DNA from: Oscillospiraceae bacterium
Lineage (GTDB): Bacteria > Bacillota > Clostridia > Oscillospirales > Acutalibacteraceae
DNA: 64,000 nt
NCBI GenBank assembly: GCA_015066465.1
Contig: SVOI01000003.1
Coordinates: 46,786 to 110,785 of the forward strand
Direction of reading: 5' to 3'
Shown here: in pieces, positions 10,969-20,378 of the stretch
Position numbering within the stretch: position 1 is the stretch's first letter
Layout of the letters: the number at the start of each line of letters is the position of its first letter
The notes under the pieces: model-generated
What the model saw: only the letters and a program-made list of their open reading frames with translations
What the model was told of the DNA's origin: nothing
Database searches by the model: none
Translations under genes and position numbers: made by a program

Positions 10969-11046
10969 ATGAAAGTTGTTGTTTTCGAGAGTCCTAAAAT
11001 CTTTAAAGGTATATTAAAGCTTGTGTTTGGAATTAAGGACGATTAA
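10969..11046 (+). CDS. spoVM: SpoVM-like stage V sporulation microprotein (25 aa: MKVVVFESPKIFKGILKLVFGIKDD)
   Basis: Not in the ORF track. It has an AAGGAG RBS just upstream of the ATG, aligns in length and pattern with B. subtilis SpoVM (MKFYTIKLPKFLGGIVRAMLGSFRKD) including Pro9-Lys10, and lies downstream of prpC-prkC-rsgA. Confidence 0.88.
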   Translation: MKVVVFESPKIFKGILKLVFGIKDD

Positions 11047-11076
11047 AATTTTTACATAAAAATATATAGAGTAAGC

Positions 11077-11111
11077 GTAACGGCGTAGTTTATAACAAAC
11101 TACGCCGTTAC
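11077..11111 (+). terminator. Terminator-like hairpin downstream of spoVM
   Basis: Perfect 15-bp stem gtaacggcgtagttt/aaactacgccgttac with a 5-nt loop and a short T run. Confidence 0.75.
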
Positions 11112-11162
11112 ATTTTGAGGGATGAGAATTATAAGGAGATTAAATGATTGATTCAAAATTAA

Positions 11163-13412
11163 TTATTTTTTTGGCTTCTTTATTTTGTTAAGTTGAGAGT
11201 TAACCTTTAACAACTCTTCTTTTGTAACAGTAATGTTAGCCATACCTACCATAGATGACATACGAAGAATTGAGAAGCCACCGAGCATCTGCATCATACT
11301 GCCACCCATAGATTTTAAGTTGATGTCAAAGCCACCGCTTTTCTTTTCGCTGTTGCCTTTTTTGTTAGCTTTCATTTTCTTGAGAAGCTTTAAGCCGAAA
11401 AGTGCAACAACAAGCTTTGCACGCTTACTTTCAAAGACTTCAGAAAGCTTATCGTTAATTGAGAAGTAGCCTTCTGGAGCAGTAACATCGAACCAGTTAA
11501 GAATAGCACCTTTCTCTTTTAAGCGATATTCTTCGTTGAAGGTATCAACCTTCTTAATTACACTTTCGTCTTTACATTCACCAGCAACAGCTTCTAATTT
11601 TGTTTCACCACTGTTTGGAACCTCAAAATAGAAGAAGTGGTCGTCAGCCTTTTTCTTGCCTAAAGAAACGCCGTTATAGAAAAGCTCAACTTCTGGAAGG
11701 TTAGAGTAAACAGTAACCTTTGTTACATCTTCAACTCTGTCAACATAACGCTTACCACAGATATGAACGAATTGTTCATCTGAAAGCCAAGCTTTGTATG
11801 CATAGAAAGCATCTTTCTTATATTTACGGTCAAATGTCATAAGACCTTTATGGTTCTGACCGTTTTCGCCACCTTCGTTTCTTGCATCAGCACCGAAGTC
11901 AAACATATTCCATACGTGAGTAGCCCACATATATTTACGTGTGAAGAGTTGTTTAATAAGTTCTTCGTGATAGTATGCCTGATATTCTTCTGTGTAGTCG
12001 CCTTGAGATGGGTTAGATGTGTGCCAGTTAAGAGCCTCACAACCATATTCACTACAACCAATCGGAATATTTGGGTGTTTCTGGTGGAATTTATCGAACC
12101 AAGGACCATTCATTGTTGTATCGCCACCATACCAGCCGAAGTAGTGGTTGTATGAAACAACGTCAGGAATCTGAATGTATGGACTATCCATACTACACAT
12201 AGAAACACAAGCAATAGTTGTGAGTCTTGTTTTATCCATTTCGTGAACAAGGTCATTTAATATTTTATGGTTTTCAATTAAATCAGGGTCATTTTCACCA
12301 GCCATTGTAATTTCGTTTGAAAGACCCCATACAACAATTGAAGGGTGGTTGTAGTTCTGAGTAACTAACTCTCTTATCTGAGAAATAGTGTTTTCTCTAC
12401 CAGTAGCCATATGATGAGAGATGTAAGGTATTTCTGCCCAGATTACAAGACCTTTTTCGTCACATAAATCATAGAAGTATTGGTCGTGCTGATAGTGAGC
12501 AAGACGAATTGTAGTTGCACCAACCTCTAAGATTAATTCAATATCTTCTCTGTGATGCTCAGGAAGTAATGCATTACCAAAGCCCCAACGGTCCTGATGG
12601 CGTGAAACACCACGAAGTGGGTATTCTTCACCATTAAGAATAAAGCCGTTATCTGGGTCAATTTTAAATGTACGACAACCGAAGCGAGTAGAAACATTAT
12701 CAAGCACTGTTTCGCCATCTAAAAGCTCAACCTCTGCAGTGTAAAGATAAGGGTCTTTTTTACCGTGCCAGAGATGAACGTCAGCAATATCTAAATTAAC
12801 TATTTTTTCGTTTGAAACTGTCTCACAAACTACTGCACCTGTTGCATCTTTAATTACGTATTTAAGAGTTGGTGTTTCAACGTTTCTCACATATACTTCA
12901 ATTTCGATTTTTGCATCCTTGCCAGTAATTTCAGGTGTAACCTTGATGCTTGGGCTACCATAGTAATCTAAATCAAAGTGTTTTTCGTTTACACCGATAA
13001 TATTAACATCACGATAAATACCGCCGTAGAAAGTAAAGTCTGCCATCTGTGGATAAACTCTGTCATTCTCAGCGTTATCAACGTCAATTTCAATAACGTT
13101 TTCATCTTTTAATACGTTAGAAATGTTTACTCTCCATGTAGAATAACCACCATCGTGATGTGCAAGCTTTTTGCCGTTAACTGTAACGTCAGCAGAGGAG
13201 TTAGCACCACGGATTTCAAGGTAAACTAAATCTGTTTGTGGTAAGTCAGCACGAGCGATTGTTTTAGTGTATTTACAAGTGCCACGGAAATAGTCAGCAC
13301 CACCGTCCTGACCATCAATAGCATTCCATGAATGAGGAAGGTTAATATTTTCTGGAGCTGTGTCTGGTTTTGTAAAAACCCAATCTTTATTGATATTAAT
13401 GATTTGTCGCAT
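11163..13412 (-). CDS. Glycoside hydrolase family 2 (beta-galactosidase-like) with an additional C-terminal region
   Basis: LPHSWNAIDGQDGG, WGLSNEITMAGEN (acid/base region), SEYGCEALNWH (nucleophile region), AlphaFold-independent motif reading only; about 100 aa Met/Lys-rich tail. Confidence 0.93.
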   Translation of the reverse strand: MRQIININKDWVFTKPDTAPENINLPHSWNAIDGQDGGADYFRGTCKYTKTIARADLPQTDLVYLEIRGANSSADVTVNGKKLAHHDGGYSTWRVNISNVLKDENVIEIDVDNAENDRVYPQMADFTFYGGIYRDVNIIGVNEKHFDLDYYGSPSIKVTPEITGKDAKIEIEVYVRNVETPTLKYVIKDATGAVVCETVSNEKIVNLDIADVHLWHGKKDPYLYTAEVELLDGETVLDNVSTRFGCRTFKIDPDNGFILNGEEYPLRGVSRHQDRWGFGNALLPEHHREDIELILEVGATTIRLAHYQHDQYFYDLCDEKGLVIWAEIPYISHHMATGRENTISQIRELVTQNYNHPSIVVWGLSNEITMAGENDPDLIENHKILNDLVHEMDKTRLTTIACVSMCSMDSPYIQIPDVVSYNHYFGWYGGDTTMNGPWFDKFHQKHPNIPIGCSEYGCEALNWHTSNPSQGDYTEEYQAYYHEELIKQLFTRKYMWATHVWNMFDFGADARNEGGENGQNHKGLMTFDRKYKKDAFYAYKAWLSDEQFVHICGKRYVDRVEDVTKVTVYSNLPEVELFYNGVSLGKKKADDHFFYFEVPNSGETKLEAVAGECKDESVIKKVDTFNEEYRLKEKGAILNWFDVTAPEGYFSINDKLSEVFESKRAKLVVALFGLKLLKKMKANKKGNSEKKSGGFDINLKSMGGSMMQMLGGFSILRMSSMVGMANITVTKEELLKVNSQLNKIKKPKK

Positions 13413-13539
13413 TGGTCTCGCATCCCTTCAAGTTTTATAATTCTTTAAACCAAATTTATTATAACAATTATGCAAATTTCTTGTTATGATAATTTTTGGG
13501 TGTTGTTGCACTATATTCATATTTAATTTATAAATGTTA

Positions 13540-13568
13540 TTGAAATTTTGATGAAATTGTACTATAAT
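13540..13568 (+). promoter_or_regulatory. Predicted sigma-A promoter of the AraC-family gene
   Basis: TTGAAA-17 nt-TATAAT. Confidence 0.6.
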
Positions 13569-13623
13569 ATGTTCTGTTAAAGAATTTATTTAGGCGTTTT
13601 TGTCTATTCAGGGGGATAAAACT

Positions 13624-14856
13624 TTGTTTTACGATTCAGAATTACATTTTTTACAGAGTGTTTTAAAAAAGTGCAGGGTACAGACACTTGTTATAAACGC
13701 AAAAGAAAATCCAGAAAGTAATCTTGATTTGGGTTTGAGAGCACTTTTGGAGATTGATAATCATTTTGAAAGACCATTAGTAGACGTTTTAGGTGAAATT
13801 TCTCGTAATACTATTCATTTGCTCACTGATGGTTATATGTGTAAATATATTTATTTACAGTTACCTGGTGATGATTTAGAAAATGTATTGGTAATAGGTC
13901 CATACCAGACTAAAGTGTTTAATCACGAAGAAATTCTTGAGTTAGCAGAGAAGAATATAGTTCCACCTTCAAAAATGCGTGATTTTGAAAGCTACTATAG
14001 TGGTTTACCTCTTATCGGTGATGAAGGTCAGTTGATTTCTTTAATTGATACCTTTGGTGAATTTATTTGGAATGGTAGTTCTAATTATCGTTTTGCAGAA
14101 TATACATTAGAAACTAATTTTGAGAATGTGACAGCTACAGGGATAATCAACAAATCACTTTCGGAGCACGATAGCTTAACATGGAACAGCAAGCTTATCG
14201 AGGCAAGATATGCTTATGAAAATGAATTTTTGTTTGCGATTACACAAGGTAATTACCCTAAAGCAAAGCATCTTATATCGCAATTTAATAGTATACAGAT
14301 TGACCAGCGTAATGCTGACCCTATAAGAGATATGAAAAACTATTGTTTAGTTATAAACACATTGTTCAGAAAAGCTGTTGAGCGTGGTGGTGTTCATCCG
14401 ATTCATATTGATAGTGTTTCCGGAGAGTTTGCAAAGAAGATTGAGCTTCGGACAAATGTAGAAGATATTTATAAATTGATGCTTGAAATGGTTAAGGTTT
14501 ATTGCCAGCTTGTCAACAAGTATTCAGTAAAAGATTATTCACCAACTGTTCAAAAGGTAGTTGTGATGATAGAGAGTAATCTTTCTTCTGACTTGACCCT
14601 CAGCGAGCTTGCATCAACTCTCAATATCAATGCGAGTTATCTGTCAACAGTTTTCAAGAAAGAGACTGGCAAAACAATAACAGCTTATGTTAATGAAAAG
14701 CGAATTGAATTAGCTCAGGAGTTATTAAAAACAACAAATTTGCAAATTCAGACAATAGCTCAATATTGTGGTATTGTAGATGTCCATTATTTTACAAGGT
14801 TGTTTAAGAAAATAACAGGTGTTTCACCTAAACAATTCAGAGAAGAGAATAGTTAG
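13624..14856 (+). CDS. AraC-family transcriptional regulator
   Basis: C-terminal double HTH (LTLSELASTLNINASYLSTVFKKETGKTITAYVNEKRIELAQELL...YFTRLFKKITGVSPKQFR). TTG at 13624 preceded by GGGGGAT preferred over 13600. Confidence 0.93.
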   Translation: MFYDSELHFLQSVLKKCRVQTLVINAKENPESNLDLGLRALLEIDNHFERPLVDVLGEISRNTIHLLTDGYMCKYIYLQLPGDDLENVLVIGPYQTKVFNHEEILELAEKNIVPPSKMRDFESYYSGLPLIGDEGQLISLIDTFGEFIWNGSSNYRFAEYTLETNFENVTATGIINKSLSEHDSLTWNSKLIEARYAYENEFLFAITQGNYPKAKHLISQFNSIQIDQRNADPIRDMKNYCLVINTLFRKAVERGGVHPIHIDSVSGEFAKKIELRTNVEDIYKLMLEMVKVYCQLVNKYSVKDYSPTVQKVVVMIESNLSSDLTLSELASTLNINASYLSTVFKKETGKTITAYVNEKRIELAQELLKTTNLQIQTIAQYCGIVDVHYFTRLFKKITGVSPKQFREENS

Positions 14857-14864
14857 AGGTTTTT

Positions 14865-15950
14865 ATGGAAGTAACAAAAATAGTTATAACTGGTGGTCCG
14901 TGTGCAGGTAAGTCAACTGGTTTCAGTAGAATTCAAGAGGAATTCACAACTATGGGTTATAGGGTTTTATTTGTTTCAGAAACCGCTACAGAACTCATAA
15001 CCGGTGGTATTGCTCCTTGGACTTGCAAAAATTCAGACGAGTTTCAAAAATATCTGATGAAATTGCAACTTGAAAAAGAAAAAGTTTTTTGTGATGCCGC
15101 ACTTTCAATGTCGGGTGATAAAGTTTTAATTGTTTGTGACAGAGGGATGCTTGATAACAAGTCTTATATGACAAATTCATGTTTTCAGTCGGCTCTTAGC
15201 GAATTAAAATTGAATGAAACCGAGCTTCGTGATAATTATGATGCGGTTTTCCATTTAGTTACAGCGGCGAATGGTGCTGAAGAGTTTTACACAACTACTA
15301 ATAATACAGCGAGAACTGAAACACCAGAGGAAGCAAGGCTGATTGATGAAAAATTAATTTCTGCGTGGACAGGTCATCCACATTTAAGAGTTATTGATAA
15401 CTCAACTTCGTTTGATGATAAAATTAAGCGACTTATAAAAGAAATTGCATCTTTTCTCGGCGAACCAGAACCACTTGAGATTGAGAGGAAATATTTGATT
15501 GAATATCCAGATATTTCCTGGATTAACTCTTTAGAGAATTGTCAGCGTATTGAGATTATACAAACATATCTCAAATCTAATTGTGACGAAGAGGTAAGGG
15601 TAAGACAACGTGGAATTGATGGTAACTTCATTTATTTTAAAACAATAAAAAGAAAAGTAACTGATTTAAAGCGTGTAGAAATTGAAAAGCGTCTTTCAAA
15701 AGATGAGTATTTAACACTTTTATTAGAAGCAGATACAGAAAAAAGGCAAATAAGAAAAACTCGCTATTGTCTTATGTATGAAAATCAGTATTTTGAAATT
15801 GACGTTTATCCTTTTTGGAATGATAAAGCAATTTTAGAAATTGAGTTGAGCGATGAAAATGCTGAAATTAGTTTTCCGAGTGAAATAAAAGTTATTAAAG
15901 AAGTAACAGATGATGAAAGTTATAAAAATGCTTCGTTAGCTAAAATATAA
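14865..15950 (+). CDS. AAA-type ATPase/nucleotide kinase-like domain fused to CYTH domain
   Basis: N-terminal P-loop GGPCAGKSTG; C-terminal CYTH features EIERKYLIE, EVRVRQRG, EIDVYPFWNDKAILEIEL. Confidence 0.88.
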   Translation: MEVTKIVITGGPCAGKSTGFSRIQEEFTTMGYRVLFVSETATELITGGIAPWTCKNSDEFQKYLMKLQLEKEKVFCDAALSMSGDKVLIVCDRGMLDNKSYMTNSCFQSALSELKLNETELRDNYDAVFHLVTAANGAEEFYTTTNNTARTETPEEARLIDEKLISAWTGHPHLRVIDNSTSFDDKIKRLIKEIASFLGEPEPLEIERKYLIEYPDISWINSLENCQRIEIIQTYLKSNCDEEVRVRQRGIDGNFIYFKTIKRKVTDLKRVEIEKRLSKDEYLTLLLEADTEKRQIRKTRYCLMYENQYFEIDVYPFWNDKAILEIELSDENAEISFPSEIKVIKEVTDDESYKNASLAKI

Positions 15951-15980
15951 CAAAACGCCCTCATTTTTGAGGGCGTTTTG
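15951..15980. terminator. Bidirectional terminator between convergent genes
   Basis: caaaacgccctca-tttt-tgagggcgttttg. Confidence 0.9.
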
Positions 15981-17261
15981 TTATATTCCTATGCAATAAT
16001 CATCTTTGGCTTCTATTATTTTTACTTTTATAATTTCTCCCGAACGCTTAGTATTATCATAAATTCTTACAGGCGTGTAGTTTTCTGTATAGCCTTCAGA
16101 ATAATCGTTTTTATCTGTTTCAAAAAGAACATTTACAGTTTTGCCTATCTGTTCTTTCAGATATTCTTTTCTTGTTTCGTTAGTTGTTTCTGTTAATATC
16201 TTAGCACGGCTTTCTTTAACTGCATTTGTTAATTGTGGTAATTTAGAAGCAACAGTACCTTCTCTTATTGAGTAGGGGAAGATGTGTGCTTTTTCAAATT
16301 TAATTGCTTTTGCAAATTCTACAGTTTCAAGGAATTCTTCTTCAGTTTCTGTAGGAAAACCCGTAAGAATATCAGTTGTGATAGTGGCATCCGGAAAAAC
16401 TTCTCTAAGATTTTCGGTTAACGTCTTATATTCATCTGCTGTGTAATGGCGATTCATTTTCTTTAAAACAGAATCAGAACCACTCTGTAGTGAAATATGA
16501 AATTGAGGGCAAAGCTTTGTTATTTTGCCCAGCTTTTCAATCATTTCTCTGGTGATGTGGTCTGGTTCTAAGGAACCTAATCTTATACGTTTTATATTAT
16601 CGTGCTTTTCAGCAAGCTGTAAAGCATCAGGAAGTGAATTTTTTGTACCTTTACCATAATCAGAGAGATTAATTCCAACAAAAACAATTTCTTTGTAGCC
16701 GTTGTCATTTAATGATTTTAACTCTTTATCAATATCTTCTAATGCTTTTGAACGTGAAAATCCACGAGCGTAGGGGATAAGACAATATGAGCAATATCTG
16801 TCACAACCATCCTGGATTTTTAAAAATGCACGTGTATGTCCGTCAAATCTTGTAATACCAGTACCTAAAAAAACATCATCACGAGAGTGACAAATATGGG
16901 CATTTGATCTTGCTTTGTTTTCAGAATATTTTTTGAGAATGTTAACAATATCAGTGTTATTTCTGTTTCCCATTAAAATGTCAATTTCTGGTAAATCATT
17001 CATAATAACATCGGGCTCAGCCTGTGAAGCACAACCAGTTAAAACCATAACAGCATTCACATTATTTTTCTTTAATTTTCTGACTGTCTGACGTACTTTT
17101 CTTACACCTTCAGCAGTAACAGTGCAGGAATTAACTATAATTATATCTGCTGAAGTGGGTGAGGAGGTTATAGTAAAACCTGCTTTAACTAAAAGCTCAC
17201 TCATTTCCTGTGTCTCATATTGATTGACTTTACATCCGAATGTGGTGAAATAAACTTTCAT
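15981..17261 (-). CDS. mtaB: tRNA threonylcarbamoyladenosine methylthiotransferase
   Basis: TFGCKVNQYETQ, QDGCDRYCSYCLIPYARG radical SAM motif, TRAM domain. Confidence 0.95.
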   Translation of the reverse strand: MKVYFTTFGCKVNQYETQEMSELLVKAGFTITSSPTSADIIIVNSCTVTAEGVRKVRQTVRKLKKNNVNAVMVLTGCASQAEPDVIMNDLPEIDILMGNRNNTDIVNILKKYSENKARSNAHICHSRDDVFLGTGITRFDGHTRAFLKIQDGCDRYCSYCLIPYARGFSRSKALEDIDKELKSLNDNGYKEIVFVGINLSDYGKGTKNSLPDALQLAEKHDNIKRIRLGSLEPDHITREMIEKLGKITKLCPQFHISLQSGSDSVLKKMNRHYTADEYKTLTENLREVFPDATITTDILTGFPTETEEEFLETVEFAKAIKFEKAHIFPYSIREGTVASKLPQLTNAVKESRAKILTETTNETRKEYLKEQIGKTVNVLFETDKNDYSEGYTENYTPVRIYDNTKRSGEIIKVKIIEAKDDYCIGI

Positions 17262-17280
17262 ATATTACCCCTAAAAAAAT

Positions 17281-17304
17281 CGTTTCGAGGAAATCCTCGA
17301 AACG
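17281..17304 (-). terminator. Rho-independent terminator for the downstream minus-strand hydrolase gene
   Basis: cgtttcgagg-aaat-cctcgaaacg, followed on the minus strand by a T tract. Confidence 0.85.
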
Positions 17305-17339
17305 ATTATATCATAAAATTTAAAATTATGCTACCATAC

Positions 17340-19340
17340 TTAGAAAGTAACAGGTACGTCTATAACAACTTTACTGTCGTTAAGGTCAGAGAAACCATCT
17401 GCACCAAATACTCCATAAATTGTTTCATCAAGGAATTTAGCAATAATTTCAAGTGCTTCGTCTGTGCTTGTGTCAGCAGGAGCATCGCCTACACCAACTC
17501 TGTAAAGAGCATACTCAAATCTTTCTAACAAAGCTTGAGCAGAAGTTGGCTCGCAGATTGTGTTTTCAAGATATTCTTCAGCTTCCTCATAAACAGCTCT
17601 GAGTTCTTCAATATCTTCTGCATTGTAAAGAGATGGGTCTTCTGCATATTCAGCAAATACCTTATCAGCATCATCAAAGCACCAACGAGTGATATTTTTT
17701 GTGTTTCTGTTGCCGTTAAATTGTGGGAATTTGTCAGGCATATCAGCAGTTGAATTGATTTGTTCTGAAGCAAGCTTTGCAACAAGCTTAAGAACTACGT
17801 CGTTTCTACCAACTTCGTGGTGTTGACCCTGGAAGAACCAAACGTTATCAGGGAAAAGACAAGTTGAAATATCAAGGCTACCATCTGGTGAAATGTATTT
17901 AGGGTCTCTTGTTGCGATATATTCTTCAGAAAGAACTTCACCAGCTTTAGCATAAGTAGCACCAAGAGAAGTTGAGTCAATATCAATGATAGCATCACTA
18001 TTTGTAGTAAGGGAAGACTTCATAGCTGCGAAGAAGCAGTAGTCCTGTGAGCTGTAGTCAAGGTTGTAACCACAAACATTATGAACAAGAGCACCTTGTT
18101 TATTTAATTTTACAAGATTATCTTTAAGGTTAAGTCTTGCTTGTTGGAAGTGTTCAAGTGTTGCATAAAGTCTTGAGTATTCAGGGTCATTCTTAATGAA
18201 ACTGTATTTATTGATAACGTCATCATATCTGTCTTTTGGAATCATTGCCCAGAATTGAGGACAGTTAATCATCAATGTATCAATAATACCATCAACTGCA
18301 GCAGTAAGAATAGCTTCAATTACTGAGCGTGGGAAAATCTTAAGAGCGATATTTATAATGTGACCAAGAGTTGCATAACCATTCATTTCAGTCATAACCA
18401 TTGGTAAGAATTCCTGGAAGAAGAACTGATCATCAAGGTTAAAGTTTCTTAAATAGAAGTCACCCATAACGTCTGTACCATCAAGACAAGAAACTACGTT
18501 AAGAACCTTGTTGATATCAGGGTAGTTAGTATTCTTATAAAGCTCGAGGTAAGCAGTAAGAATTGTACCACCAAGAGAAATTGTAACAATGTTAACTTTA
18601 TCTTTACCTGTTTGTTCTTTTACAATCTGAATATAATCATTAAGCTTAGCAGCAGAAATGAATGGGTCAGAAATGAGTGGGAATGTGAAGAAATAAAGAT
18701 TATCTTCGCCACCGATTTCATCAACAACATCTTTCATAGGAATCATTCTGTAGAAATAATCTCTGTCATCCTGTGTCATTTCTGAAATAGGATATTCATA
18801 TGTATAAGTCTGAAGATTGTGTGTAGCTTTACCATCAACACCTGAAGACTGAATTGCGAAAAGCTGAGTAACAGTATCGTAAACAGCATCAGAAAGACCC
18901 ATATCAGCTTGCATTAAAAGTGAAGTAACAAGTGGACCAGCAACTGTACCAGCAAGAACACCTGGAAGCTGTGCAGAGTCTATAATAAGAAGACCGCCTG
19001 AAAGCTCTTCACCATTTGCATTAACGGCAGGGTTGCCATTTTCATCTGCAAGGTAAGAAACTGACTGACTGATACCAGGGATGATAATGGTAGGCGCAAC
19101 ATCTTTATTAGCAGCATTGTGCTTTTCAGGTTCTTCAATATTTGCAAAAGCATTACCTGAAGTTTTAATGAGGTCAATAAAGTCATCAACACTGTTGACA
19201 CTCATATAGGTAGAAGTAGAACCGCTACCGAGATTTGGATTGAGATAACTTGCAATTGCAAATACACCCACAGTCATAGCTGAAAAAACGAAAGTGGATG
19301 CAAGAAGAAAAGCAAGAACTCTTTTGGTTGTCTTTTTCAT
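17340..19340 (-). CDS. Secreted alpha/beta-hydrolase/lipase-like protein
   Basis: Signal peptide MKKTTKRVLAFLLASTFVFSAMTVGVFA; PTIIIPGISQS; nucleophile-elbow-like VTISLGGT. Confidence 0.7.
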   Translation of the reverse strand: MKKTTKRVLAFLLASTFVFSAMTVGVFAIASYLNPNLGSGSTSTYMSVNSVDDFIDLIKTSGNAFANIEEPEKHNAANKDVAPTIIIPGISQSVSYLADENGNPAVNANGEELSGGLLIIDSAQLPGVLAGTVAGPLVTSLLMQADMGLSDAVYDTVTQLFAIQSSGVDGKATHNLQTYTYEYPISEMTQDDRDYFYRMIPMKDVVDEIGGEDNLYFFTFPLISDPFISAAKLNDYIQIVKEQTGKDKVNIVTISLGGTILTAYLELYKNTNYPDINKVLNVVSCLDGTDVMGDFYLRNFNLDDQFFFQEFLPMVMTEMNGYATLGHIINIALKIFPRSVIEAILTAAVDGIIDTLMINCPQFWAMIPKDRYDDVINKYSFIKNDPEYSRLYATLEHFQQARLNLKDNLVKLNKQGALVHNVCGYNLDYSSQDYCFFAAMKSSLTTNSDAIIDIDSTSLGATYAKAGEVLSEEYIATRDPKYISPDGSLDISTCLFPDNVWFFQGQHHEVGRNDVVLKLVAKLASEQINSTADMPDKFPQFNGNRNTKNITRWCFDDADKVFAEYAEDPSLYNAEDIEELRAVYEEAEEYLENTICEPTSAQALLERFEYALYRVGVGDAPADTSTDEALEIIAKFLDETIYGVFGADGFSDLNDSKVVIDVPVTF

Positions 19341-19458
19341 CGAAAAAGTCCTCCTTACTTAATATACAATATAATACATAATAAAATATAACATATTTTC
19401 TAAAATTTAGCAAGAAAAAGTGAAGTTAAAATTGTATAAAATCTATTGTGAATTTTTG

Positions 19459-19487
19459 TTGACTTTAAACGAAAAAAATCATATAAT
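19459..19487 (+). promoter_or_regulatory. Predicted sigma-A promoter
   Basis: TTGACT-17 nt-TATAAT upstream of the prepilin peptidase. Confidence 0.7.
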
Positions 19488-19527
19488 GAAAATATCTTGA
19501 ATATGAAATGGGGTTAGCCTTTTTGTT

Positions 19528-20334
19528 ATGGCATTTTTAACTGCATATATGGCGACTATTATTTTTATTTTTGGTATAGTTATCGGTAGCTTTCTTAATG
19601 TTCTTATTTATCGTTTGCCAATCGGTCTTGATTTTGTAAAAATAAACTCAATGTGTACATCATGTAAACACAGATTGCATTGGTATGACTTGTTTCCACT
19701 TTTTAGTTGGATATTTTTAGGTGGAAAATGTCGTTATTGTAAAGCTAAGATTTCTGTACAGTATCCTATTGTTGAAGCTCTTAACGGCATTTCTTACGTG
19801 CTTATTTATTTCTTTTTATGTGGCGGTAATGCTATTGAAGGCTTGAATTTTAAACTTCTTGGATATATGGTTGTAGCTTCCTGTTTGATTGTTACAGCGT
19901 GGATTGATTTTAAACATCAGATTATCCCAGATTCAATGTGGATATCAATTTTTGTTGGCGGTATTTTTATCATTATAGACTCTGTTATTAATGGTGAGTT
20001 TTCAAAGGAGTACATAATCTCAAAAGTGATAGGTCTTTTTGCTATTTCAGGATTATTTTTAATAATCGGTCTTGTATCTGGCGGAAGAGCTATGGGTGGT
20101 GGCGATGTTAAATTAATGGCGGCTGCTGGCTTTGTTCTTGGCTGGAAGGCTGTAATTGTGTCATTGTTTTTAGGTGCATTCGCAGGTGTTATATTTGCTA
20201 TCGGCAGAAAAATTATTTCTAAAAAAGAGATGCGTGGAGTAATTCCATTTGGACCATTTTTAGCAATTGGAATTATTGTTTCGGCATTTGTTGGTGAAAA
20301 AATATTCAATATGTATCTTGATATGTTTATCTGA
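19528..20334 (+). CDS. Prepilin peptidase (A24 family)
   Basis: GSFLNVLIYRLP, CTSCKHRLHWYDLFPLFSW, CRYCK, WIDFKHQIIPD, GGGDVKLMAA. Confidence 0.96.
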   Translation: MAFLTAYMATIIFIFGIVIGSFLNVLIYRLPIGLDFVKINSMCTSCKHRLHWYDLFPLFSWIFLGGKCRYCKAKISVQYPIVEALNGISYVLIYFFLCGGNAIEGLNFKLLGYMVVASCLIVTAWIDFKHQIIPDSMWISIFVGGIFIIIDSVINGEFSKEYIISKVIGLFAISGLFLIIGLVSGGRAMGGGDVKLMAAAGFVLGWKAVIVSLFLGAFAGVIFAIGRKIISKKEMRGVIPFGPFLAIGIIVSAFVGEKIFNMYLDMFI

Positions 20335-20378
20335 CATTAAACTGAATTCACTTGCATATTATTATGAGGGTGAAGTAT

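Noticed and set aside
11144-11191. Short + strand ORF MIDSKLIIFLASLFC with an AAGGAG-like RBS
   Set aside because: Only 15 codons and it overlaps the 3' end of the minus-strand GH2 gene; no similarity recognised, so likely chance.
11850-12155. + strand ORF (101 aa) antisense to the GH2 gene and similar antisense/overlapping ORFs throughout the track (e.g. 4468-4740, 34043-34525, 36061-36426, 48670-49200, 55837-56232)
   Set aside because: They lie within clearly coding genes of recognised families in other frames; shadow ORFs.
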